Notes: generated from the sequence alone by a model not told the origin. 64,000 nt of DNA from Pseudoalteromonas piscicida (GCF_002744175.1 NZ_NKHF01000060.1:1-64000), one strand, 5' to 3'. Numbered from the stretch's first letter, positions 19,560 through 29,541 are shown. A program made the numbers and translations.

Positions 19560-20540
19560 ATGGCGGATAAACCAACTTGCCAATACGTGTCACCTGAGGG
19601 AAAAAAATGCAGTGAAATTGATATGGGCTCAGGTTACTGCTTTTGGCATGACAATAAATTTGATAAAGGCGGCTTAGAGCTCAGCCAAAAGCTTGAACGC
19701 TATGCCAAGCGTGGCGGGCTGCTGCAAGGCTTAGAGTTAAAGCGTGCCAACCTTGAAGGGCTCAACCTAGTTAATTATGAAAACCATCATGGCTATGATT
19801 TGTCCTATAGCAACTTTTATCGCGCAAATTTAAAAGGTGCACACCTCTTTAATAACACCATTAAAAATGCTTCGTTAATGAAAGCTGATTTAAGAGAAGC
19901 CAGCCTCCACTGTTGCGACCTTGAGAATACCAATTTACTCGGTATCAAGCTTGAAAACACTCGCATTGATAACATGGAGCTCGGTGAGCAACTGTTACAA
20001 GAGCAGCAAGCCGTTGAAGCCCGCAAAAATAAAGCGCAGGAAGAAGCCGAAGATCTATTCCTTCAATCTGAAGAAATATACCGCTTATTAAGAAAAGGTG
20101 CCGAAAATCAAGGCTTATTTGAAATGGTGGGCCGCTTTACGTACAAAGAGCTGCGAATGCGCCATGCTCAGTACCCTCGTTTCTCAAAGCGTCACCTTAT
20201 TTCAAGTTTTGTCGATTTGCTCTGTGGATATGGTGAGAAACCTGAAAATGTCATTCGCTTTAGCCTAGGTATGATCATTACCTGTGCGTTTTGTTATTTT
20301 TTATTTGGCGTCTCTTTCCAAGACCAGATTATGCAGTTGGACTTTAGCAATAGCCTGTCTGAAAACGTGATGGCATTGCTCAATAGCTTCTATTTTAGTG
20401 TGGTTACTTTTACCACGTTAGGATACGGAGACATAACCCCAGTGGGGATCTCTAGGCTGATAGCCGCCATAGAAGCATTTACAGGAAGCTTTTCTCTTGC
20501 GTTATTTGTCGTAGTTTTTGTAAAGCAAATGACTCGATAA
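19560..20540 (+). CDS. Pentapeptide-repeat potassium channel protein
   Basis: A 326-residue multidomain protein. Residues 7-30 hold C7, C17, C27 and H30, a plausible zinc knuckle. Pentapeptide repeats (A/N-x-L-x-x pattern: LKRANLEGLNL, FYRANLKGAHL, LMKADLREASL) span about 55-135. A charged coiled coil follows near 140-180. The C-terminus is a two-helix ion channel: a span near 225-245, a pore loop with the potassium filter TLGYGD at 286-291, and a last span near 300-322. It is likely a K+-selective inner-membrane channel with a cytoplasmic N-terminal sensing or scaffold region. Gating signal unknown. Confidence 0.85.
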   Translation: MADKPTCQYVSPEGKKCSEIDMGSGYCFWHDNKFDKGGLELSQKLERYAKRGGLLQGLELKRANLEGLNLVNYENHHGYDLSYSNFYRANLKGAHLFNNTIKNASLMKADLREASLHCCDLENTNLLGIKLENTRIDNMELGEQLLQEQQAVEARKNKAQEEAEDLFLQSEEIYRLLRKGAENQGLFEMVGRFTYKELRMRHAQYPRFSKRHLISSFVDLLCGYGEKPENVIRFSLGMIITCAFCYFLFGVSFQDQIMQLDFSNSLSENVMALLNSFYFSVVTFTTLGYGDITPVGISRLIAAIEAFTGSFSLALFVVVFVKQMTR

Positions 20541-20625
20541 CAAGGCCCTGTGTTGTCCACACTCAAAGTCAGCAAAATAGATCAACTTCCAATAGCTGGG
20601 CTACAAGAAGTTGATATGGCGAACA

Positions 20626-21267
20626 TTAGTTGGCTATTTCTGACTTTAATTGTGCTAAGAAGTCGACCATGTACTGTGTCCGACGCTCTGCTTCTTCGCG
20701 AGCCGCGACGGTATGCATATTATCTTTTATATGCAGTAGCTTAATAAAGAAATGATCTAACGTGTATTTTGTATCGTCAGCTATTCTATGTTCACAAAAC
20801 GGGTCATCAACATGGTATAAATTTCTAGCAATCGCACCACCGACTTTCATACACCGGCTCACCCCAATTGCACCTAACGCATCCATTCGATCTGCGTCTT
20901 GTACTATTTTGGCTTCAAGCGTAGTCGGCGTCACGCCAGCGCTAAAGCTATGCGCGACAATAGCATGATGGATAGCTTCTAGCTTTGAAGTATCATAGTT
21001 TAATGCCGTTAAGAACGACACCGCTTTGTCTGCCGCCAACTTTGATGCAATCGGTCTATCGGGATGATTTTTTGCAACGGCTACACAATCATGTAACCAA
21101 GCAGCAGGGATCACAACGGCAGGATCTGCACTTTCAGCTTCGCAGAGAGACTTGGCGACCTTAACAACTCTTTTAATATGAGAAAGGTCGTGTGCTGTAT
21201 CAGCACAAGGAGTCGATAGCATGAATTCTTCACATGCTTTTTCTAATTCATGCATTGGTAATGTCAT
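20626..21267 (-). CDS. HD-domain phosphohydrolase (YedJ-like)
   Basis: A 213-residue HD-superfamily hydrolase. The metal-binding residues appear in order: H in DLSHIKRV, HD in AAWLHDCVAV, and the distal aspartate in IVQDADRMDALGAIGVSR. This pattern resembles the YedJ/YpgQ group, which acts on phosphate esters or nucleotides; the natural substrate is unknown. I place the start at ATG 21267, with GAG five bases upstream; a TTG three codons earlier is possible. It is convergent with the channel gene. Confidence 0.85.
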   Translation of the reverse strand: MTLPMHELEKACEEFMLSTPCADTAHDLSHIKRVVKVAKSLCEAESADPAVVIPAAWLHDCVAVAKNHPDRPIASKLAADKAVSFLTALNYDTSKLEAIHHAIVAHSFSAGVTPTTLEAKIVQDADRMDALGAIGVSRCMKVGGAIARNLYHVDDPFCEHRIADDTKYTLDHFFIKLLHIKDNMHTVAAREEAERRTQYMVDFLAQLKSEIAN

Positions 21268-21450
21268 TGAGCTCAACTTTTAATTATGTCTACTGTAGTA
21301 AAACCGTTGCTCTAACGATTTTTGATCGCGCAACTTAACCGATAACTGCCAACATTTAGCACACTTTACAAACCGAGTTGGCATTACTGATTGTATGTTG
21401 CCACACCCTTCACTAAAATGGCAGCTATCAAGAAAGATTAGAGAAAATAT

Positions 21451-22641
21451 ATGACTTGCGCGCTATATCTGCAACCTGGAAGAAAAAAATCCCTTAACAG
21501 AAAACACCCTTGGGTTTTTTCAAAAGCGATTAAAAAAGTGAAGGGTAAACCTGCATTGGGTGATACCGTCAAAATCTATAGCAACGATGGCAAATATCTT
21601 GCGACGGCAGCTTACAGCCCTGACTCACAAATAAGAGCCCGAATTTGGACATTCGATGAGTCTCAACAAATCGACCAAGCCTTTTTTGAGCAAAAGCTTG
21701 CTCAGGCATTTGAGGCAAGAGAATACGTCATTGCTGAGGGCGCTCTAACTGGTTTTCGTTTGTGCGCCGCCGAGTCTGATGGTCTTCCTGGCGTCACCAT
21801 TGATAAATTCGATAATTATCTAGTGTGCCAGCTATTAAGTGCAGGTGCAGAACGTCACAAAGGTGAAATCGTCATGGCGCTTAAGTCGCTATTCCCTGAG
21901 TGTGCCGTATATGAACGCTCGGATGTTGATGTACGCAAAAAAGAAGGTCTAGATAAAATCACAGGTCCTCTATCAGGTGATGCACCAACAGAGCCGGTAT
22001 TGATCAGTGAAAACGGATTAAAAATTGAAGTCGATATCATCTCAGGTCACAAAACTGGGTTTTATTTAGACCAACGTGATAGCCGCGCCGCATTAGAGCG
22101 TTTTGTGAAAGACAAAGAAGTACTCAACTGCTTCTGTTATACGGGTACTTTCGGCCTATATGCATTACGAGGTGGTTGTAATAAAGTCATCAACGTTGAT
22201 GTATCCCAGCCCGCTTTGGACACCGCAAAGCGTAACGTTGAACACAATGGTCTTGACCTTTCAAAAGCGGAGTTTGTAAAACAAGATGTATTTAAGCTGC
22301 TGAGACAGTATCGTGATGAAGGTCGTCAGTTTGATACTATTGTTATGGATCCGCCTAAGTTTGCAGAGAGTAAAGCTCAACTAAACGGCGCATGCCGTGG
22401 CTACAAAGATATTAATATGATTGCCATGCAAATACTAAAACCAGGCGGAACATTACTTACATTTTCTTGTTCCGGCTTAATGGAACAAAACTTATTCCAA
22501 AAAGTAGTTGCCGACGCTGCGCTTGATGCAGGCAAAGAGTTGTTAATTATGGAAAGACTCAATCAAGCTGCCGACCACCCTATCGCCGGCAATTACCCTG
22601 AAGGCTTTTACCTGAAAGGTCTGATCTGTAAGGTTTATTAA
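21451..22641 (+). CDS. rlmI: 23S rRNA (cytosine(1962)-C(5))-methyltransferase
   Basis: RlmI methylates C1962 of 23S rRNA with S-adenosylmethionine. The 396-residue protein has an N-terminal PUA RNA-binding domain ([20 protein letters not shown]). A connecting EEHEE-like domain follows, and then a Rossmann methyltransferase with the SAM loop [17 protein letters not shown]. The catalytic region has [12 protein letters not shown] and the cysteine motif TFSCSG. The length and order match E. coli RlmI. It is monocistronic, with a hairpin 73 bp downstream. Confidence 0.95.
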   Translation: MTCALYLQPGRKKSLNRKHPWVFSKAIKKVKGKPALGDTVKIYSNDGKYLATAAYSPDSQIRARIWTFDESQQIDQAFFEQKLAQAFEAREYVIAEGALTGFRLCAAESDGLPGVTIDKFDNYLVCQLLSAGAERHKGEIVMALKSLFPECAVYERSDVDVRKKEGLDKITGPLSGDAPTEPVLISENGLKIEVDIISGHKTGFYLDQRDSRAALERFVKDKEVLNCFCYTGTFGLYALRGGCNKVINVDVSQPALDTAKRNVEHNGLDLSKAEFVKQDVFKLLRQYRDEGRQFDTIVMDPPKFAESKAQLNGACRGYKDINMIAMQILKPGGTLLTFSCSGLMEQNLFQKVVADAALDAGKELLIMERLNQAADHPIAGNYPEGFYLKGLICKVY

Positions 22642-23030
22642 AGGATCAGACTCAAAAAAGCAGATAACTATGCGTAGTAAATATAAGCATAGTAAATAAA
22701 CGCACAATTTAAAAGCAGGGTATGAGCGCAAGACTTCGCTTTCAACCCCTGCTATCACTAATATGCGTAGGTAAGAAAGACATTGCTGCATAGTGGTATT
22801 GAGCAAGAAGTACTACACAATTAGAGTCAAGGCGACTCCTTCAAATTGAACAAACTCACGGTCAAAAGGCGACTTATACCCGCCCAAACAGTGCAGGTAG
22901 TTAGGCCTACTAGAACGACAATGAGGTCACTTTTAACGAATAGAACCTTACAGTTCGCTCTATTTTGGGAAGTGTAAACTACGGCTCCACCTTAGCATGC
23001 TTTAAGTCACGCATACTCTAGTAAATCAAC
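22642..23030. other. Intergenic region with hairpin and repeat fragments
   Basis: About 390 bp between convergent rlmI and the PilZ gene. Residues 22714-22753 form a hairpin (AGCAGGG with CCCTGCT, inner GAGCG with CGCTTTC) but no T run. Around 22828-22852 the stretch CTCCTTCAAATTGAACAA matches the right-hand part of repeat family R. A further weak stem AATAGA/TCTATT occurs near 22940-22964. No ORF is convincing. Confidence 0.5.
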
Positions 23031-23321
23031 TTAATTAAATTGTGTTATTTCAAGTCCAACAATCCATTGATTGTCCTGCTCTTGACTACAACGGATGACA
23101 TTGGCGTGGGCACTCAGCGGTTGGATCATATCCCCACTTGAGTCAATGAAGATATCCACTATGGTATTTGCTTCAATTGGGTCGCTGATTGTCACGGACA
23201 ATCCAGTTGCACTTAAATCATGACAAACGCCTTGATGTGTTCTTCCAGTCTCTAACTCGGTTAATTTTGCTACAGCATCTACCGACATCCGCATAAAGCG
23301 ACGTTTATCTTCATTGATCAT
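23031..23321 (-). CDS. PilZ-domain protein (cyclic-di-GMP receptor)
   Basis: A 96-residue protein that is a PilZ domain and nothing else. The c-di-GMP-binding signature is complete: an RxxxR-type motif at the N-terminus (KRRFMRM) and D/N-x-S-x-x-G (CHDLSATGL) after the second strand. AGGAG lies five bases before the ATG. It begins 8 bp after the stop of a stand-alone receiver-domain gene, so the two form a tight pair and may be one signalling module. The output partner is unknown. Confidence 0.9.
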   Translation of the reverse strand: MINEDKRRFMRMSVDAVAKLTELETGRTHQGVCHDLSATGLSVTISDPIEANTIVDIFIDSSGDMIQPLSAHANVIRCSQEQDNQWIVGLEITQFN

Positions 23322-23329
23322 GTCTGCTC

Positions 23330-23713
23330 CTACACCATTGATTTTATTTTTTCTAATAGCGACTGCATAGAAAACGGTTTGACTACATAGGCATCACATC
23401 CTGCATCAAACCCGGCTTTTTGTTCTTTTTCAGATTCTAAACCTGACACCATCAACACAGGAATATCCTTAGTCTCTGGTGTATTTTTCAGCATTCGACA
23501 GGTGTCGTAGCCGTCAAGCCCCGGCATACAAACATCCAGTAAAATTGCGTCTGGAGGATCAGCAATTGCATTCGACAAGCAACTCGTGCCGGAGTTAGCG
23601 TAGCTCAGCTCAAACGCGCCCGATAGTGCAACTTCCAGCATTTCATAATTAAAATACTCGTCGTCAACCACTAGCAGGTGCGGTGCATTTTTCCTTCTCT
23701 CTCGTGTGGACAT
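23330..23713 (-). CDS. Stand-alone response-regulator receiver domain
   Basis: A 127-residue CheY-like receiver from ATG 23713 (a TTG ten codons earlier is possible). The acidic pair is D17-D18, the phospho-acceptor D60 lies in AILLDVCMPGLDG, and the lysine is in VVKPFS. There is no output domain. The product is cotranscribed with the PilZ protein downstream, suggesting that phosphorylation and c-di-GMP signals meet on the same target. No kinase gene is adjacent; the hybrid kinase at 51.2 kb is far away. Confidence 0.9.
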   Translation of the reverse strand: MSTRERRKNAPHLLVVDDEYFNYEMLEVALSGAFELSYANSGTSCLSNAIADPPDAILLDVCMPGLDGYDTCRMLKNTPETKDIPVLMVSGLESEKEQKAGFDAGCDAYVVKPFSMQSLLEKIKSMV

Positions 23714-23794
23714 TGTCAATGCCGCTTCCTTCTCACAATCCAAAACTGTACTTCCTCATATATTAAAGTAACTGTCGTACTCTAAAAAGCAAGT

Positions 23795-26700
23795 TTAAAT
23801 TTCACACTCTTTAATAGCGTTAAGAACGCGCTTAGCCGAAATTGGGTAAGCAGTGCCTAATGTTTGAGCAAACAAAGATACCCTAAGTTCCTGTTGCATC
23901 CAAAAAATATTTATTAGCGATTCAGGAACCGGCAAACCTGACGGGATCTTTGCTAACTTTTCTTGGTAAGCCGTAGCCACTTTTTCTAATTCTAGTACAC
24001 ACAGCCTATCTCGATTTGGATCCACAGCAAGTTTTTCAAGCCTTTTCTCTATCGCTTTCATATAACGCAAAATATCTGGCATTTTTTGTGCGCCATGCTC
24101 GGTAACAAAGCCTTTAAATATAAGACCGGATAACTGAGATTTAATGTCACCATGAGCGGTGATCATCGTTAAATCAACTCTACCCTTCATCCTTTTATTA
24201 ATGGCATGCGCTATGCTGAGAACCGCTTCAACCTGTTTTGCGATCTCCACAACCGTATCACCGAGTTCGGCTCGAACATGCTCTTTCGCTTCTTCGAATG
24301 CTTTATCATCTCGGATTTCACCAAACTCACGTAGTAACCTGTCTACTCCAGCCTCGGTACAATCATTTACCAAATCCTGTACTTTTCCAAACGGATTAAA
24401 ATACAGTCCAAGTTTAGCTTTATTTGGCAAGTGCTGTTGCAAATATTTAACTGGCGATGGCACATTCAATAATACCAAGCGGCGCAGCCCTGACTGATGA
24501 GCAGTTTGGGCTTTTATCTCATTATCAAATAGCTCGATGGCAGCACTGTGCTTTTTATCAACCAATGCAGGAAACGCTTTGATCTCATAGTTTCCTTGCT
24601 TTTTGGTGTATTGCTCGGGCAATTTACCAAAATCCCACTCTTGGATATCAACCTGTTCAATCCCTTGCTCTGCAACCTGTGAAAGTGTTTCGGTGACTTG
24701 TCCCTGTAGTTTCGCCTTTAACGCAAGCAGATCAACACCGTGTGCGATCACTTTACCCTTGTCATCTACTACCTGAAACTGCATTTTTAAATGAGGTTCG
24801 AGTGATGTTAAGTCCCAATCAGACTCCGCAACTTTTACACCTGTCATTCGCAGGAGACGATTTGCTAACGCTTCTAAGAATGAACCCTGCATCACATCTA
24901 TGGATGCAAGCACAGCATCGGCATAGTTTGGTGCCGGAACAAAGTTTCGTCTTAATGTTTTAGGTAATGACTTAATTAACCCGCAAATAAGTTCATGTCT
25001 GAGCGCAGGAATATGCCAGTCAAACCCTTCATCCTGCACCTGATTTAACAACGCAAGAGGAATATTGACCGCCACACCATCTAATGCCTGTCCCGGGTCA
25101 AAATGATAGCTAAGCGGTAAGATTAGGTTACCCTGTTGCCACGTATCTGGATAGTGTGCTTCAGTGATGTGTTCAGCCTCATGCTTCATTAGCAACTCAC
25201 GAGTCATATGTAAGAAACGTTTTTCCTTTTGCTTCTTCACCCGCCACCATTTGTTGAATGCTGCACGATTGTTAACATCTTGTGGAATTCGCTCGTTGTA
25301 AAACGCAACTACATCTTCTTCATCAACTAAGATGTCGCGACGTCTGGCTTTATCTTCGAGTGCCTGTACTTCTTCTACCAGCTTTTGGTTCGCTGTCAAA
25401 AAGCCTTCACTTTGACCCAGTTGCGCATTTGCCAGAGCTTCACGAATAAAGATCTCGCGGCTAATAATTGGGTCAATATCGCTATACACAGTGCGCTTTC
25501 TGCCAACGATGATCAGGCCATACAAAGTTTGTTGCTCATAGGCGATCACCGCACCGGCCTTTTTTTCCCAGTGCGGCTCACTGTAGCTTCTATTAACTAA
25601 GTGTGTGGCTAAAGGTGCAATCCAATTTACATCAATTTTTGCATTGACTCTCGCATAGAGTTTGCTGGTTTCTACAAGCTCCGCCGACATCAACCATTTT
25701 GGACTTTTCTTAAATAAGCTAGAGCCTGGGAAGATATGAAACTGGCTATTGCGAGTACCTTTGAAAACCTGTTTTTGCTTCTCATCCTTCACACCGATAT
25801 GGCTCAGCATCCCACTCAATAGAGATTGATGGATGGCTTCATCGGAAGCTGGGGTATTATTCACCTTAAAGCCCAACTCTTCGCATACTGTAGTCAGCTG
25901 ATACACAATATCTTGCCATTCACGTACACGCATATATGCTAAAAAGTCTTTTTGGCACTGCTTTCTAAATTGATTGCGAGTCAATGCTTGTTGTTGTGCT
26001 TCGATGTAATTCCAAAGATTAAGATAAGCAACAAAATCAGAATGTTCACTATCGAACCGACCGTGCTTTTCATCGGCAGCAGCACGCTTGTCTTGGGGGC
26101 GCTCTCTTGGGTCTTGAATCGACAGCGCCGCTGTAATGACTATTACTTCCCAAAGCGCGCTATTTTGCGCTCCTGACATCACCATTTTTGCAAGTCTTGG
26201 ATCTATCGGCAAGCGGCTAAGTTTGCGACCCGACTCGGTTAGTTTGGCTTTTTCTCGGCGCTGCGTGGGAATTATCGCTTCTAGCTCTTCTAGCAGTGTC
26301 ATACCATCTTTAATATTACGGCTATCTGGCGCCTGTACAAATGGAAACTGGCCGATATCCCCAAGTCCAAGCGCAAGCATTTGCAAAATGACTGAGGCTA
26401 GGTTTGTTCTTAAAATTTCAGGGTCGGTAAATTCAGGACGGCCAAGGAAATCTTCTTCAGAGTACAAGCGAATACAAATACCTGATGCTACACGTCCACA
26501 CCGCCCTTTTCGTTGATTGGCACTCGCCTGCGAAACGGCTTCGATCGGTAAACGCTGTACCTTAGTTCGATAACTATATCTGCTGATCCTCGCAGTACCT
26601 GGATCGATTACATAACGGATCCCGGGCACGGTTAACGACGTTTCTGCCACATTTGTAGAGAGTACTATGCGTCGCTGGCTATGAGCTGCGAAAATACGGT

Positions 26701-27688
26701 TTTGTTCTGCATTAGAAAGCCGCGCGTACAGTGGTAAAATTTCAACCCCTTTTAAGTTGCGCTTTGCCAGTGCATCGGCAGTATCTCGTATTTCACGCTC
26801 ACCATTCATGAAGATCAGAATATCTCCTGGTCCTTGCGCACATAACTCATCAACTGCGTCAAAAATACCCTGTAGCTGATCGTTTTCGGCTTCGCTATTT
26901 TGCGAGTCAATATCTTCAACAGGGCGATATCTCACTTCAACAGGATATGTTCTGCCTGACACTTCTATGATAGGGGCATTATTGAAGTGTTTCGAAAAGC
27001 GTTCAGGGTCAATGGTTGCTGAAGTAATAATAACCTTTAAATCTGGACGCTTTGGTAACAGCTGCTTTAGATACCCTAAAATAAAGTCGATGTTAAGGCT
27101 TCGCTCATGGGCCTCATCGATAATGATAGTATCGTATTGGTTAAGGAATCTATCCTGCTGAATTTCCGAGAGTAAAATACCATCGGTCATTAGCTTTACG
27201 TACGTATTGTCCGATACTTGGTCAGAGAAACGAATTTTAAATCCTACTTCTTGCCCAAGCTCACAGCCAATTTCCTCTGCAATTCGCGTCGAAACACTTC
27301 TCGCGGCTAATCTTCTCGGCTGTGTATGCCCAATATACCCATCAACACCTCGACCTAATTCTAAGCAAATTTTAGGTAACTGAGTGGTTTTACCAGAACC
27401 GGTTTCCCCCGCAACGATGACCACTTGGTTATTTGCGATAGCGTCTTTTATATCGTTTTTCTTTTGGCTGACTGGAAGCTGCTCGGGATATTCGACTACA
27501 GGGATATTCTCACTTCGCCTTACCTTGAGCGCTTGGCTTTTAGCTATTGCAGCGGCTATTTTTTTAACCACCTGCAATTGCTTTTCTTGATCGGTAATTT
27601 TCTTCGCGCCATGAAGGCGCTTTTTGAGGAGGAAGTGATCCTTTTTAAGACATGAATTTAGCTCTTTGAACAGCGAGTCAACCTGCAC
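23795..27688 (-). CDS. hrpA: ATP-dependent RNA helicase HrpA (DEAH box)
   Basis: HrpA is a DEAH-box RNA helicase, linked in E. coli to rescue of stalled ribosomes and mRNA processing. From GTG 27688 (AAGGTG seven bases upstream) the protein has 1297 residues. Walker A GETGSGKT is at 94-101, with DEAHERS, SATID and the QRKGRCGR motif VI following. Helicase-associated and OB-fold regions come next, and then the long C-terminal HrpA-specific domain (DUF3418). The ORF extends upstream to 27733, but those residues are not in the family. It is a single-gene unit downstream of the CBS gene. Confidence 0.95.
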   Translation of the reverse strand: MQVDSLFKELNSCLKKDHFLLKKRLHGAKKITDQEKQLQVVKKIAAAIAKSQALKVRRSENIPVVEYPEQLPVSQKKNDIKDAIANNQVVIVAGETGSGKTTQLPKICLELGRGVDGYIGHTQPRRLAARSVSTRIAEEIGCELGQEVGFKIRFSDQVSDNTYVKLMTDGILLSEIQQDRFLNQYDTIIIDEAHERSLNIDFILGYLKQLLPKRPDLKVIITSATIDPERFSKHFNNAPIIEVSGRTYPVEVRYRPVEDIDSQNSEAENDQLQGIFDAVDELCAQGPGDILIFMNGEREIRDTADALAKRNLKGVEILPLYARLSNAEQNRIFAAHSQRRIVLSTNVAETSLTVPGIRYVIDPGTARISRYSYRTKVQRLPIEAVSQASANQRKGRCGRVASGICIRLYSEEDFLGRPEFTDPEILRTNLASVILQMLALGLGDIGQFPFVQAPDSRNIKDGMTLLEELEAIIPTQRREKAKLTESGRKLSRLPIDPRLAKMVMSGAQNSALWEVIVITAALSIQDPRERPQDKRAAADEKHGRFDSEHSDFVAYLNLWNYIEAQQQALTRNQFRKQCQKDFLAYMRVREWQDIVYQLTTVCEELGFKVNNTPASDEAIHQSLLSGMLSHIGVKDEKQKQVFKGTRNSQFHIFPGSSLFKKSPKWLMSAELVETSKLYARVNAKIDVNWIAPLATHLVNRSYSEPHWEKKAGAVIAYEQQTLYGLIIVGRKRTVYSDIDPIISREIFIREALANAQLGQSEGFLTANQKLVEEVQALEDKARRRDILVDEEDVVAFYNERIPQDVNNRAAFNKWWRVKKQKEKRFLHMTRELLMKHEAEHITEAHYPDTWQQGNLILPLSYHFDPGQALDGVAVNIPLALLNQVQDEGFDWHIPALRHELICGLIKSLPKTLRRNFVPAPNYADAVLASIDVMQGSFLEALANRLLRMTGVKVAESDWDLTSLEPHLKMQFQVVDDKGKVIAHGVDLLALKAKLQGQVTETLSQVAEQGIEQVDIQEWDFGKLPEQYTKKQGNYEIKAFPALVDKKHSAAIELFDNEIKAQTAHQSGLRRLVLLNVPSPVKYLQQHLPNKAKLGLYFNPFGKVQDLVNDCTEAGVDRLLREFGEIRDDKAFEEAKEHVRAELGDTVVEIAKQVEAVLSIAHAINKRMKGRVDLTMITAHGDIKSQLSGLIFKGFVTEHGAQKMPDILRYMKAIEKRLEKLAVDPNRDRLCVLELEKVATAYQEKLAKIPSGLPVPESLINIFWMQQELRVSLFAQTLGTAYPISAKRVLNAIKECEI

Positions 27689-27838
27689 TACACGACACCT
27701 TGTGATTACATAAAACGCCGTGTAGTTTACCAAATCAAATAGAGCTAACCCAACTAAATTTGGTCAAGAGCAACGATTTTTGCAGTATCGCTACGCTGTT
27801 TTACAATTCCATCATAAGCTCTGAAACAAGTAACTCCC

Positions 27839-28267
27839 TTAAACATACCTATGACCAGAGGTATAGGCATCATGCAAATGTTTATCAATTGCAAGCAGCA
27901 CGTTTGCCCTACTGATCACCCCGAGCAGGCGACCATCATCGTCTACTACCGGGTAAATCTTAGGCTTATTGCAGCTCATCATGTCTGCAATTTGTACAAT
28001 ACTATCCTCACACTTAACACATAACGGCTCCCGAGTCATAACGTCAGATACCACGCTATGTGACTCATTTTGGTATGTTGCCTCTAACATTTTTTTGAGA
28101 CAATCTTGCTCCGATAAAAAACCAATTACCCGCCGTGTTTCATCTAAAACAGGGCCTCCCGACTGACCACTTTGGAGCAGTTTTTCTACTGCTGATTCCA
28201 CGCGCATATCTTGATTAAATGTTACAGGGCGATGATTTAAGTAGTCTGCGACTTTTATTGATTGCAT
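27839..28267 (-). CDS. CBS-domain pair protein
   Basis: A 142-residue protein made of two CBS motifs (about 10-60 and 75-130), as in VLDETRRVIGFLSEQDCL and VVDDDGRLLGVISRANVLLAI. Paired CBS motifs usually bind adenine nucleotides and regulate a partner. There is no catalytic domain, so this is a stand-alone regulatory subunit. GGAGATG precedes the ATG. It is separated from the upstream asparaginase-type gene by a terminator. Partner unknown. Confidence 0.88.
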   Translation of the reverse strand: MQSIKVADYLNHRPVTFNQDMRVESAVEKLLQSGQSGGPVLDETRRVIGFLSEQDCLKKMLEATYQNESHSVVSDVMTREPLCVKCEDSIVQIADMMSCNKPKIYPVVDDDGRLLGVISRANVLLAIDKHLHDAYTSGHRYV

Positions 28268-28281
28268 TGCTCATCTCCATT

Positions 28282-28320
28282 AAAAACGCCAGCTATCATA
28301 TTAATAGTAGCTGGCGTTTA
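28282..28320 (-). terminator. Rho-independent terminator of the isoaspartyl peptidase gene
   Basis: On the minus strand, AAACGCCAGCTA pairs with TAGCTGGCGTTT across an AT-rich loop, followed by TTT. It sits between the peptidase stop and the CBS start. Confidence 0.88.
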
Positions 28321-28352
28321 ATAAACTTGCTTAATCTCGATGAAATATTGTT

Positions 28353-29381
28353 TTAGTCGCTATAAATACCAACATAGGTCTGTGTTGTTGACGACTTGCT
28401 CGCACGATACATCCCCGCGGTATTAAATGGCATGCTAATATTTCCTTTTGGATCTACGATGATAACGCCACCAGTACCACCGATTGGATACAAGGTATCA
28501 AAAATCACTTCTTTCCCAGCTTTTTCAATCGATTTGTTCTGATAAGCAACGCGTGCGCAGATATCAGCCGCGACATTATACCTAATAAAATATTCGCCAT
28601 GCCCTGTTGCTGACACGGCACACGAGCGGTTGTCTGCAAACGTGCCAGCCCCAATAACCGGAGAGTCACCTATCCGACCAAAGCGCTTGGCCGTCATGCC
28701 ACCAGTTGAAGTGCCTGCTGCTAAATTACCATGCTTATCAAGTGCCACAGCACCAACGGTGCCCATTTTGTAGTGACTGTCCAGGGTCTGGTGCGCGGCT
28801 TGATAGTCTTTTGTGGCGGCCTCTCTCATCTGCAGTCGCTTTTTAGCTTTTAACAGAGACTGATAACGGGCATCGGTATCGAAGTAACTGTTTTCTACAA
28901 AAGTAAACCCTCGCTTTTTGGCAAAGTCTTCGGCTCCTTCACCGCTTAGCATAACGTGTACAGAGTGCTGCATAACCGCTTTAGCCAAGTTAATTGGATT
29001 TTTGATATGCTGAACCCCTGCTACCGCACCGGCTTGGCGATTACGGCCATCCATAATTGAGGCATCCAACTCATGGCCCTCGTCATAAGTGTACACGGCG
29101 CCCTTACCAGCATTAAAAAAAGGAGAATCTTCAAGAATGTTAATAGCTGCCGTGACCGCATCAAGGCTTTCTCCACCTTGTTCTAGTACCTTATACCCTG
29201 CTTCAACAGCTTCTTTAAGTTTTGCTTTATATTGTTTTTCTTTTTCTGGAGTAAACTGGCTTCGTTCTATAGTACCTGCACCACCATGGATAGCGATAGC
29301 GAATGGCGTTACTTTTTCTTCGGTGGCAACGGCGGTCGTCGCCACGGCAAATAAGGCAGCTAGCAAAGAGGTTTTTTTCAT
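28353..29381 (-). CDS. Exported isoaspartyl peptidase/L-asparaginase (Ntn hydrolase)
   Basis: A 342-residue precursor with a signal peptide (about 20 residues, ending AVATTAVAT). The fold is the plant-type asparaginase/IaaA, which self-cleaves into two subunits. IHGGAGTIER opens the alpha chain. The autocleavage site MGTVGAVALD has nucleophile T208, and TSTGGMT and GRIGDSPVIGAGTFAD follow in the beta chain. It likely hydrolyses isoaspartyl dipeptides or asparagine in the periplasm. E. coli IaaA is cytoplasmic and lacks this export signal. AAGGTAT precedes the ATG. Confidence 0.9.
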   Translation of the reverse strand: MKKTSLLAALFAVATTAVATEEKVTPFAIAIHGGAGTIERSQFTPEKEKQYKAKLKEAVEAGYKVLEQGGESLDAVTAAINILEDSPFFNAGKGAVYTYDEGHELDASIMDGRNRQAGAVAGVQHIKNPINLAKAVMQHSVHVMLSGEGAEDFAKKRGFTFVENSYFDTDARYQSLLKAKKRLQMREAATKDYQAAHQTLDSHYKMGTVGAVALDKHGNLAAGTSTGGMTAKRFGRIGDSPVIGAGTFADNRSCAVSATGHGEYFIRYNVAADICARVAYQNKSIEKAGKEVIFDTLYPIGGTGGVIIVDPKGNISMPFNTAGMYRASKSSTTQTYVGIYSD

Positions 29382-29510
29382 TTTTATACCTTGGTTCGTT
29401 GTTAAACTTCAGCATGAGGTGAATTTTAGAACGATGCAAGCTTTCGCGTTAAAATTGTAAGCCCAACTTACTTACGTCGTAGTTGATAGAAACCCATGAG
29501 TCGCATCCAC

Positions 29511-29541
29511 AAAAAAGCGCTTCCCTCTGGAAGCGCTTTTA
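29511..29541 (-). terminator. Rho-independent terminator of the SapC-family gene
   Basis: On the minus strand AAAAGCGCTTCC pairs with GGAAGCGCTTTTTT, with loop AGAG, 28 bp after the stop. Confidence 0.92.

Noticed and set aside
20579..20613. Hairpin ATCAACTTC/GAAGTTGAT between the channel and HD genes as a terminator
   Set aside because: The stem is perfect over 9 bp but has a long loop and no T run on either strand, so I did not list it as a feature.
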